A stretch of DNA of 64,000 bases from Cryptomeria japonica (Eukaryota; Streptophyta; Pinopsida; Cupressales; Cupressaceae): contig NC_081410.1 in NCBI RefSeq assembly GCF_030272615.1, positions 573,883,241-573,947,240 of the forward strand. The letters are read 5' to 3'. How positions within the stretch are numbered: the stretch's first letter is position 1; each line of letters begins with the position of its first letter. A program made the translations under genes and the position numbers. The notes beneath the pieces are model-generated. The model searched no databases. It was not told the origin of the DNA and saw only the letters and a program-made list of their open reading frames with translations. Shown here piece after piece: positions 54,687 through 64,000 of the stretch.

Positions 54687-57396
54687 CTATGAGATTAAAA
54701 TCATGTATAAGATGATAAAAAATTCTTGATCAAGAGAGTACTTTGTAGGAGAAGAATTGGCCACTAAGTCATGTTCCTCTTGTACACAAGAAGCCTTAGG
54801 AGAGGTATAAGTATAACTCATTAGGGCCTTATTTCTAGAAGAGGGTATAATAGAATTAATAGAGGATAAGGCCTCATAAGTGGAATTAGAAACCTCTTGG
54901 GGAGATTCATAAAGAGGCTTGTCAATCACCATAATTTCCTTATGAGGGGGATGAGTGTTGGGATATATAGAGGATGATCTAATTGAAGTGAATTTATCAT
55001 CACTACTAAATATAGCATTCACATTGAGAGATGGTCTTTTAGATGCTTTAGTGGACTTTGAAGGATTATATCAAAGGCCAAATGAAGCTTCATGCATGTT
55101 ATTTTCTAAAGGAACTTTAATCACTTGTTCATTTGTGCCACAACTATTGCCATTATATCCACTCTTAGAAAAAATGTAAAAACAAGGACCATAAAGGGAT
55201 GCCAAATTGGAAAGAGGTGGTGGGGCCTCATAGGTCTTGATGCCATAGTTATATGAATAAGAAGATTGTGAATAATTTCTTGAATTAGAAGCAGCCACAA
55301 AATTGTTACTTAATTGTTTAGACAAATTGGGTTGCTTTTTTAGGTTCATCCTTATCTTTCTCCTTCTCAAGTTTAGATCCTTTCCAAGAGACCATATATT
55401 ATCCCAAAAAAGTAGGTTTAAAGTCTAGAAATCCCCAATCATCATCTGAGAATACCCCTTTGGAAGAAAAGATAACTTTGGAAGAGGATTCAAATTGAGT
55501 AGAATCCTTTTCAGGAATCTTGGAATCACTAGAGGGAACAAGGGTATTCAAGGAAATAGGCATAGTTGGAGATGTAGGAGTATTTTCAGAAGGATTGGAA
55601 GTAGTTGAACAAGAAGATGATGTTTGCAATGGGACTTGTAAATTGGTATCAACAAACAAAGTATACATCATATTGTTGTAGATGAACTTAAGTTGCCTAT
55701 GCAAAGTAGAAGGGACATCTTGCATACAATGAAGACAAGGTCATCCTAATAGAAGATTGAAGGTCAAATTATTAGGCATGACATGAATAGGTGTGGGTAA
55801 AATAAAAAGTCCTACCTTGATAGGTAAGGTTATAATACCTAACAAAGACCTAGAAACATTATCAAAGCCATGAATAGTAAGGGTGTCTGGTTTAATGAGA
55901 GATGTGTCCACCTTAATATTATGTAATAGATTAATGTTGCAAATATTAAGGCCATAGATATTGTCAACAAGGGTCTGTCTCATAGAATTACCATTGATAA
56001 TGACAACAATCATAAGGGGGTCATATTGATGTTGAATCTCATGGGAGGGAAACTCATCTTGGGTGAACAAAATTTGAGCTTTAGGAGTATTTATAGGATC
56101 AATCAAAGAAGTCATATTATTAGGTGTCACTATGGGTGGGACATCTAAGTTCTTTAAAGTATCTTGTAGCATTCCATGATACATGGATGAAGTTTCAATC
56201 AAATCCCAAAGAGATATCTTGGCAGGAGTAGCTTTAAGTTGTTCAATAAGATCATACTCATTACCAAGAGTTTGTGACATACGAGGTTCTTGTGGAGGAA
56301 TAGGTTGAGAAGTAGGAAGTGAAGAAGGAATAATAGAAGGAGGAATAGGTTACCTATTGTTCAATGTATTATATGTGTGAGCAACTAAATTGCAACTCTT
56401 TCAGGTTATTTTCTTAGCATACTCATAAGGACTCTTAGTGGGATATCCTCCTTGCACAATAATACCAGGTTTGTTAGGAGTGCAAAAGGAATCATTACTA
56501 TAACCACCTTGAACCACAAAGAGAGGCTTGTTTAGATTTGTAGAAGGACTAGAACCTTGAACTATGAAGAGGGGTTTATTAGGTGTTTCATAACCATTCA
56601 CATGCACCATATTGATTGAAGAAGGTTTGGGAATATGTAAAGAGGATCTAGTAGAGATAAAATAATGAGGTGGTTCATAAATAGAGTTATCATCCTTAAG
56701 AATTTCTTCATGAATAGGTTTTTCTTTAGATTGGATGAAAGAGAGATCTTTATAGAATGGATTAATAAGGATATCAAGCCCTTGTGACCTAAGATCATTC
56801 TCTTGTTCCAAAGTATCCTTACAAGGAGTGTACATTTTAGGAGAAGGATCCACATCATTTATATGGTCGGAATTATTGAAAGACGTTTTGATAGTCTCTT
56901 CTTGCACCAAAATGTTATCATGGGTAGGATCAATTTTGGGAGAAGGAATATAATTAGATATTAATCCTTCATCAAAATAAGGTGTAATGTGACTAAGAAA
57001 GGTGGCTATAATTTCCTCCTCTTCCAAAGGATCCACATGGGGGAGGTACACTCTAGGAGAATGATAAATTTTCAAAGGTTCATCCTTGAGAGGGAGATCT
57101 TTGGAAGAAATGTTAAGAATCTCTTCTTGAACTAGGGTATCCTCATGAGTAGAGCCAAGTTGGGGAGAGGAAGATGCTTCATCTTTGGAGGAAAAATGAT
57201 TGAAATCAATAGAATGTGAGGTGTTATTAAGAGAATTGTCAATCATATCACCCTCTATTATCATAATTTCATCCTCTTTGACCAAGGTACTCTCATTGGG
57301 GAGAAAAAAATAAAGAGAATGATCAACATCATCATCTAATGGTTCATCCCAAATAGTGAGATCATTAGGAGGAGTGTTAAAAATATCTTCTTGCAT
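54687..57396 (-). pseudogene. Tat3 gag-protease polyprotein remnant
   Basis: One frame runs from 57396 to 55399, then shifts and continues from 55370 to 54687. The N-terminal 330 residues are acidic and built of degenerate repeats (each with a variant of 'THDNILVQEETIKTS'), followed by NKPLFIVQGSSP-type repeats near 56440-56600. The part 56280-55700 is homologous to Tat1/Tat2 gag-protease: 'YDLIEQLKATPAKISLWDLI', then TLVDNIYGLNICNINLLHN where the working family has IDGGAGLNIC, so the active site is altered, then 'MQDVPSTLHRQLKFIYNN'. The tail (55400-54687) is unknown, rich in Ser/Asn. No RT follows. Confidence 0.65.
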
Positions 57397-57582
57397 AATG
57401 ATGTCCTTATGGGTAGGGTCAATTTTGGGAGAGAGAATACCACTACTTATTAATGCTTCATCTTAAGAGGGGGAGAATTAATAAAGGTGTTATTGAAATC
57501 ATCTCCTTTCCTCAAAATCTCCTCAATAGGCTCATTAGAAAGGGGGTGAAGTGTTAGAACAATGTCTAAGAAACTATCACGA

Positions 57583-58807
57583 TGTTGGCATTTGATCATT
57601 TGAACTAAACCAGTAATGTGTGTTTTGCAACCGGTATAGTAAAAGGTTAGATTTATGTATGATGACTATTTTGTGTGATGTCATTGATGGTAACTATGTT
57701 TCTTTAAGTCATATAAGTTCTACAGCTCAACTGGCTAAACTTAACCAGTAAAGAAAAGACCATTTTTATCAGAACCGGTAGTTGGGACTTCAACTAGTAA
57801 ATGATAGATAGTGTTACATTCTGACAACCGGTACATGAAAATCATGAAGATTGAGATGATATGGTTTTGCAAAAGCATTGAAGATTATCAGATGAAGATA
57901 TATTTGTAACCTCACATGCTAAACCATTCATGTGAATGAGATTTGTTTGACAGAACAGATTAGTGGATGGAGACTTAACTGGTAGTGATGAAAATCACTC
58001 AAATTAGTAAAATGACATAGAATTGGTTTTGTTATGTCAATGGCAACATAACTAAAGCGTACAATGCAAGATTGTATAGATGAATTGAACCTAAGGAATT
58101 GTAACAAGGTTCTAGCCAACCTTATGATGATTTTAATTGTGTGATGAGGCATGAAAGGATATATATACATGAGCTTGATAGTGTGACATGTGATGAGCGA
58201 ATTTTCTATTTCCGATAGTGTGAAGATTGGAGGAAATGAGAGATGAAGTCTTTGTGATGTTGTAATATTCTGAAGCGGATCTTATCAAACATAGAAGGTG
58301 TTATACTAAGATCATTTGTACTTGTTGTCTCCCTAAAGGTTGTACCAAGAAAATTATCTTACAAGGTAACTCCTAACAGGGTGCAATCAGATCCTAACGG
58401 TTCTGATCATTAAATCCTCTAACCAAGTGACACATTCACTTGTGTTTACAAATCCCAATAACTTGGGTAGCTCCTCATAGGCCTTATTGTATAGCTCTTA
58501 ATCAGGATTATACACTTCTAACAAGGTGTGCCCTTAACCGAGTGTTGTTGAGCTTAACCAGTCAGATCTCTATACTGCAGATAGTGGATCTTGAGAGTAC
58601 TAACTCTCACTATGGTTTTTCCCATTTGGGTTTTCCACGTATAAACTCTTGTGTCATGTGGTTTATGCTTTGTGTGGTGATTGCATACTTGGTGTTATTT
58701 CTTAAATTTCTATTGAGTTTTTAGTTGGTGAAATTGATATTCAGATTTGTATTGTTTTTACTATCACTGATTCACCCCCCCCCTCTCAGTGTCTTATAAG
58801 TTCATCA
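57583..58807 (+). repeat. 5' LTR of Copia-D
   Basis: This is 1225 bp, TGTTGGCATTTGATCATTTG..CTTATAAGTTCATCA. The conserved block lies at 58614-58640 and the C-run (acccccccccctctcagtgt) at 58774-58793. Confidence 0.85.
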
Positions 58808-58809
58808 AT

Positions 58810-58821
58810 TAGTATCAAATC
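58810..58821 (+). other. Primer binding site of Copia-D
   Basis: TAGTATCAAATC lies two bases after the LTR. It has three mismatches to TGGTATCAGAGC. Confidence 0.65.
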
Positions 58822-58875
58822 CTAGCTTCCTTAAGTCTTCACCACTTGGAAGGGATCTATAATCCTAAGGCAAAT

Positions 58876-59334
58876 ATGGGTGAAGGAATGAGCTATAGAG
58901 AGATGGCTAGAGAACTTGCTAAAACCAAGGATGAGCTAGAAACCTTGAGAGGCAAGTATAAGACATCACTAGCTAAAAGGAAGGAAGTGACTGAACAATT
59001 GTTGGAGATCTCTAACAGCGGCTGTTCAGATGAGGCAAACATTGATGCACTGGTTGAAGAAGTGGAGAAGCTGAATGGTGAAAAGACTAACCTGAGAAGA
59101 GAGTTGGAAGCGCTTACAATCTAGATGAGTGAGGAACTTGAAGCTAGAAGAAAGGTTGAGGATCAGATCTGATATAAGAGCATGAAATCTTTAAGATCAA
59201 GAAGAAGAATGCAACTTTGTATGAACATTGGAATGAGGAGAAAGAAGAAAAAGAAGCATTATAGTCAGATCTTGAAATGGCAATGTCTCTTAGAGAGACC
59301 CTCATGAAAAGAAATGAAGATCTTACAAAATAAC
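58876..59334 (+). pseudogene. Copia-D coiled-coil gag-like protein (5' part)
   Basis: The ATG at 58876 opens MGEGMSYREMARELAKTKDE, followed by 'LETLRGKYKTSLAKRKEVTE' and 'LVEEVEKLNGEKTNLRRELE', a highly charged coiled coil. An upstream in-frame ATG at 58846 is possible. A TAG at 59122 is followed in frame by MSEELEARRKVEDQI and another TGA, and the same charged character continues to the Copia-E insertion at 59335. It resembles the first half of the Copia-C protein in composition and position. The zinc-knuckle half would be outside the window. Confidence 0.6.
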
Positions 59335-60498
59335 TGATGAATACTAAGGGGGGGGTGAATTAGTATGCCAAAAATTATTGTACTTAAACACTTTACTAGA
59401 CTACCAGTAAATCGGTATAACAATTTAGCAGACAAACTAGTTAGCACACATGCAAACCAAATAGCTAATAATGCATTCATCCATAGAAGCACAAACACCA
59501 TAACACAAGAGATTTTGATGTGGAAACCCAAATGGGAAAAACCACAGTGAGATGGAACTCACAAGTAACTATCTGCAGAATAGGAACCAGACCGGTTAAG
59601 GTCATACAATGTTCTTTACTAGAAAATATCCTGTTAGGAATCTCAATATTTGTTAGGAGGTAAGTCCGATTAAAGACTACCTTGCTAGAGGATTTTAGAT
59701 CCACAGATGTGAACCATCTTGTTAGAGGATTTACAAAAGGCTTTTGGGCCTACCCGGTTAAGGGCTTTAGACTTGTCGAAGATGTGAGTAATCAACAAGT
59801 GAGTGATCTAGCAAATAGCACAGATTGCTTGGTTAGATCCTTGATAGCTCATTCCTAATGCATTCCAGCATTACTTCATTCTTCAACATATTCACTCTCT
59901 GCCTCTTCTCATAGACTTGAACTTCTCTTCTATCTTAACACTCACAAAAACTCTTCAACCACCTTAAACCCTAGCAACTTACTAAAACCCTAGACATGAT
60001 GTCCTTATAAAGGAATTTGTTTTCATGTCGATCCAATAGGATTACAATATAATTTCCTAGGTTCAATGCATCTAGACATATTTGGTTCATGACACAAAAA
60101 GCACCGCCAAAGTGTCGGAACTGCCAAACAATCAATGGATGGTAACTCATCACAAAATGCCAGTTGGTAACTCATCATAGAGTATTACCGGTTCATACAA
60201 AATACTGGTTTAAGCAAAATACCAGTTTCCAGTTTGACAAAATGAAGACTGGGAAATATGAGTTGTGCCGCTTCGTTCCTCTGTACCGCTTGAGATCCTC
60301 AAACTACTTGGGGTCTTCATACCACTTCAGATCGGTAAACACTTTCTGCAAAACACTGATAGTCTAAAGACTATAATACATCATACCAGTTGGAACAAAT
60401 ACCGATTGAGCTTTAACTTATACATACAAAAAGTGAACTCAAATCAAGTGTGTGTCCATAAATGACAATCACAACATCAATCATCAAAAATGCCAACA
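59335..60498 (-). repeat. 3' LTR of Copia-E
   Basis: This is 1164 bp. The + strand runs TGATGAATACTAAGGGGGGG..AATGCCAACA. It contains 'gatgtggaaacccaaatggg' near 59516, as in Copia-A. It resembles the Copia-A LTR in both ends. ORFs inside are not genes. Confidence 0.88.
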
Positions 60499-60510
60499 AT
60501 CTCCCCCTTT
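60499..60510 (-). other. Polypurine tract of Copia-E
   Basis: The minus strand reads AAAGGGGGAGAT at the LTR edge. Two further purine tracts lie at 60583-60592 and 60691-60702. The rest of 60511-60759 is 3' untranslated. Confidence 0.82.
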
Positions 60511-60759
60511 TGCATTGATGGCAACACTTAGGAAAATTTTGACATCTAAGTATTTTACAACAAAAATATGCCATAATCAAAATTACTCCCCCTAATCATA
60601 TACACTATCCCTTTTGCAGAAAATACAATGTATACTACTCCTTAACAGAAATAACATGAAAGTATACATCAAAACATTAAAAATTAATACTTCTCCCCCT
60701 TTGCCAACAATGACAAAAGTATTGTAGACTAACCCCTGTTTCATTAAAATAATAAGTGT

Positions 60760-63700
60760 TTATGAGAGTAAAGAGTAAAACTTGTCAAAAACTGATTTAA
60801 AGTCCTACAAAAATTGCTTCATGGATAAGGACCATGAGTCAAGTAGGGAGGTAGCCACCTCTTTCTCTATCTGGATCTGGGAGACTTGTTCTTCCATGGC
60901 ATCTATCGTGCTCATCTCTTGAGTGACTGTTACGGCATCAAGATTTAGATAGCACTTTTGGAGAATTTGCAGTCTTGGCAATAGGACCAGTTGAAGTTCC
61001 TACAAATTTCATGTTCGGTTGCTTATCTCTACCTCTTGTCTTGCAGACTATAGTTAAATCTAGTGAACAGTTTGTCCATATGTGGAAAAGCAATCATATG
61101 GCATCTTGAAGGTGCTAATAAATGACTGCATATCAAATTGTAGTTTGTTCTTCTAAATAAGCACATCATCATAGAATAAATGAGGTTGGCAAATCTTGCT
61201 GAGTAGAAGATTGCCCTTATTCATTGCATCTCTAATGTCTTTTTGTGCCTCCTAGAGATCAAATCGGAGCTCTGTTAGCTTTTTCACCAGGGCAGTGTCC
61301 AGAGCCTTTTGATGTTCCTTCTTGGCATTGGCTTCTGCGACCTCTTCTAGGCTTTGTACCTAGTCTTCTACAACTGAGCATAGGAGCTTCAATTATGCAA
61401 GTGATGAATTGGTATTGGGAAGCTTCGTACCAAATATCAAACTGGTAAGTGTTTCCACTATAGTTTGGATAACATCTTCCTCCTTTTTCCTCCTTAGAGC
61501 ATCCAATCACTCTTGAGCAAGCTTAATGCTCTACAACAGCTCCGATTCATTTGTAGACTGGAGGTCAATAGGACTGGTAATTGCAGCTAGTTTGGCTTGA
61601 CTATTGGTTGCCATTGGAGACTCCACCTGTGTGCTCTTTTTCGCTACTTCCTTGTCCTTGGCTTTTTGCTGGTCTTCTTTAGCCTTCCTCTGCTCCTCTT
61701 CTTCTTTCTTTCTTTTCTCTTCTTGTCTCTTCTCTTCATCTTTTTGCTTCTTCTCTTCTTCATCCTTCTTCTTCTCCTCGTCCTTCTTCCTCTTTTCCTC
61801 TTCTTGTTTCTTCTCTTCCTCTTTCCGCTTCTCCTCTTTTTTCTTTTCCTTTTCCTTCTTCTTCCTCTCTTCCTCTTGTTTCTTATTTTCCTCTTCTTTT
61901 CTCTTCTTCTCCTCTTCTTTTCTTTTATCATCTTCCTCTTTCTTCTTTTTCTCCTCTTTTCTCTTATCCTCTTCCTCTTTCCTCTTTTTCCCTTCTTTTC
62001 TCTTATCCTCTTCATCTGCCTATTTCTTCTTTTCAGCTTCCTATTGCTTCTTTTCTTCTTCTGCCTTCTTTTCCTATCCTGTTCCTTCTAATGGTGCATC
62101 ATGAGTAACATTTTCACCATCTAAGGTGTCTACATCAATGGGGTCCATTTGTTCTATGACCGGTTCTTCTTCACTATCATACACCTCATTCAGTTTTCCA
62201 GTTTTTGATTCTTGCTCAACTTTTCTATTGGCTTCAGCCACTTGATGCATCTTAAGAGCTTCTTGAGCATGAGTATGTGTATCCTTCATCACTTCTTGAC
62301 CCTTTCCTTCTAGTAACAAGAGTCTTCTTCTTCTCATGAAGAAGAGGCCTTTGTATTTATTCATAACTTTGAAAAGTTCTGAATTTGATACATCAGGAAA
62401 ATGTTGAGCAAATATTTTCTCCCTCATTTCCTATTTTTTTCTATGGAAATGCGCCACTTATTGTCTAAAGAATTATACAAAGAATTTGGTGTCTCGGATC
62501 TAATTTCTGAAGGTGACTAGTCATTAACACATAAATACTTAATGATTTCCTATTCAACTGCTTCCTTTTCATCATCATTGAAATCATCAAAATAATCAAT
62601 TAAATCATTCAGGACTTTTCTCCTAATATTTTTTATAGTTCTTTGACAATGTGTCAAAGGTTTGTAAGAAGAAATGTCAATATTTATCGGTATAGATCAT
62701 GTCAGTTCATTCTTTGTCTTTTTCTTTGTTTGCCTAGTCTTCTTCTTAGGTGGTTCTTCTGACACAGTTTCTTCTGAGTCGGGTGTACTTCTTTTTGTCT
62801 TCCGCTTCCTCTTGAAGACTTTTGCAGGTGTCACTTCTGGTTTCTTCTTAACTGGAGACTACTTGGTCACTTTGGGACTGGCTGCAGTAACCAATGTCGA
62901 TGCTGAAGGGATTGCCTTTCCTTTCTTTTTAGAGGGTTCTACAATCAGTGCAACCCTTTCCAAATAAGTGTCGGTTCTCTTTTCCTTAGGATCAAGTGGT
63001 GAGGTGATTAGGGTAGAAGCATACCCGACCAGCATATCACTCATTACCTCATAGCCCATAGGCTCTACTTTTTCCTGCCTAGGCTCAACAGCCTCCATTA
63101 TGCATTCATCCACTTTGATGGTGAAGCAGATGTCTTCCTCATAATTTTTTACTAAATCACTAGATATTCTTATCCTTTGGCTCATCTTACGTCTGAACTC
63201 ATCAAAGTATTTGTTCAGTACTTCTGGATAGTCGGTTCCAATCGCTTGTAGACTTTCCTTGATTTGTTTTGTTACCAGTTGGTCGGCAAACCACTAAATA
63301 TCACCTACTCCTGGAAAGTAGCCTTGAAAGTAAAAGAACAACCCAACCAGTAGTTCTTTGAACTTGAATCTCAATGTATTGTCCTATTTTATTGATTTAA
63401 AATTCAACATAAGTTGTCTTTGCATATAGGTGCATAGATCAAATGATGCATCCTCCTTGATCATCCTGCAAGTGGCATTTACCATTGTAGCAAAGAAAGA
63501 ATTAATTCTGCTAGTAGAAGAATGTCCTATAACCTATCACCATGCAAGCATACTTGAGCAAATTGTCCTTGATTGAGTTGAAGGTCATACCACGTGAGTC
63601 GCTCACTAAACCGATGAGCTTGGACATTTCAGTCTTGCTAACCCTCCTTAGGGCTGACACTTCCCCTATATTGCAAAAACTGTTGACGACATTAATCACT

Positions 63701-64000
63701 TCCAGTGTGATATCATGTGTCTGCTTGAGGGAATCTTGTCACTGTGTACCCTACTTAGAATAATGTGAATGTGATCATCTGAAAATTCTTCAAGAAAGTA
63801 AACTACATTTTGAAGTTTCTTCTTTTTTAGAATGTTGAATTTCAATTTAATCTTCTTATCCTTTCCATAGAATAAGCTCAGTTGGGAATGGATTACAAGA
63901 GACCCTAGGTCTTCGATTTTGCAGTCTATGTAATGAGAAATCCCTTCTTCTACTATAACACCAGCCGGTACTTGAGACAAGGCATTATATTTCAACTTTC
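60760..64000 (-). pseudogene. Copia-E large charged protein of unknown function (5' end outside window)
   Basis: I do not recognise this protein. On the minus strand, coherent coding pieces run from 64000 to a TAA at 60760, with frameshifts near 63700, 63520 and between 63185 and 62430. Visible parts: a globular-looking region (63995-63190), a Lys-rich, NLS-like stretch (SPKVTK, then KRKRKTKRS near 62800), an acidic stretch ('YDSEEEPVIEQMDPIDVDTL'), a Lys/Glu repeat tract of about 150 codons (about 62080-61630), and a coiled-coil end ('EMSTIDAMEEQVSQIQIEKE'). Most stops are TAG (for example three at 62040-62085). It may be an extra or captured frame. Confidence 0.55.

Larger units (their letters stand above)
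240..57582 (-). mobile_element. Tat3: outer, degraded Ty3/gypsy-like element (discontinuous host of Copia-A and Copia-C)
   Basis: When Copia-A (1854-23536) and Copia-C (24110-53993) are removed with one copy of each TSD, the remaining pieces read as one older minus-strand element. It has a putative 3' LTR (240-1680), a purine tract on the minus strand just after it, about 1.4 kb of non-coding sequence, and a gag-protease frame (54687-57396). The protease part is clearly related to Tat1 and Tat2. I find no RT, RNase H or integrase, so it looks like a deletion derivative. Its 5' end lies beyond Copia-D and outside the window. The outer limits are inference. Confidence 0.4.
57583..59334 (+). mobile_element. 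Copia-D: plus-strand gag-type copia element, truncated by Copia-E
   Basis: A plus-strand LTR (57583-58807) is followed by a degraded primer site and a coiled-coil frame. At 59335 the sequence is cut by a minus-strand LTR. The 3' part of Copia-D should lie beyond the window. The LTR shares the 'ttttcccatttgggttttccacgt' block and the C-run with other copia LTRs here, but on the opposite strand. Confidence 0.82.
59335..64000 (-). mobile_element. Copia-E: copia-like element with a large unknown frame (runs off the window)
   Basis: The 3' LTR (59335-60498) and polypurine tract are followed by at least 3.2 kb of internal sequence in which no gag, protease, integrase, RT or RNase H can be recognised. 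The element interrupts Copia-D. The candidate left TSD is ATAAC (59330-59334). The right end is outside the window. Confidence 0.82.

Noticed and set aside
61597-62104. Two long plus-strand ORFs rich in Ser/Phe or Leu/Phe that look like membrane proteins
   Set aside because: They are the complement of the Lys/Glu repeat tract (GAA/GAG/AAG codons) of the Copia-E frame, whose composition keeps several frames open.

Overview
The window is plant nuclear DNA made almost entirely of nested LTR retrotransposons. I find no host single-copy gene, tRNA, rRNA or CRISPR array. The high copy density, the number of Ty1/copia and Ty3/gypsy Tat-type families and the depth of nesting suggest a large-genome seed plant, possibly a gymnosperm. 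That placement is an inference; no marker gene fixes the species.

Layout, with target-site duplications (TSDs) read directly from the sequence. Copia-A (1854-23536, minus, TSD AGATA) carries gag-PR-IN-RT-RH remnants. Its 5' LTR is split by Tat1, a Ty3/gypsy Tat-type element (7989-22365, minus, TSD CCAAT). Copia-C (24110-53993, minus, TSD ACATA) has the form LTR-gag-LTR-gag-LTR and encodes only a coiled-coil, multi-zinc-knuckle gag-like protein. Copia-B (27752-50658, minus, TSD AAGTT) lies inside the middle LTR of Copia-C and has a nearly complete pol. Tat2 (30566-46736, minus, TSD GTTCC) lies inside the reverse transcriptase of Copia-B. The sequence left after removing these (1-1853, 23542-24109, 53994-57582) looks like an older Tat-like element (Tat3) with a putative LTR at 240-1680 and a gag-protease frame at 54687-57396. 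On the right, a plus-strand copia element (Copia-D, from 57583) is cut by a minus-strand element (Copia-E, from 59335) that runs off the window and carries a large charged reading frame of unknown function.

Tat1 and Tat2 belong to one family. Each has LTRs of about 765 bp, a single gag-pol frame (gag, retropepsin, G-patch-like segment, RT, degenerate RNase H, second RNase H with its catalytic residues, integrase), a structured 5' leader and a long 3' region. The most striking content is on the opposite (+) strand of that 3' region: a two-exon gene with a TATA-like box, a 22-codon first exon, a GT-AG intron of about 0.8 kb and a long second exon encoding a plant mobile domain (PMD), then in Tat2 a Gln-rich tract and a coiled coil. 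The intron holds a seven-copy minisatellite and an array of a CGCGTCTGTGT motif. The same motif occurs in the opposite orientation in the 5' leader.

Almost every coding region is broken by point stops. In the antisense gene of Tat2 I count 14 TAG, 2 TGA and no TAA, mostly at expected CAG or TGG codons. This fits decay of methylated cytosines in CHG/CG context. Three stops are shared between Tat1 and Tat2, so the family probably spread after they arose.
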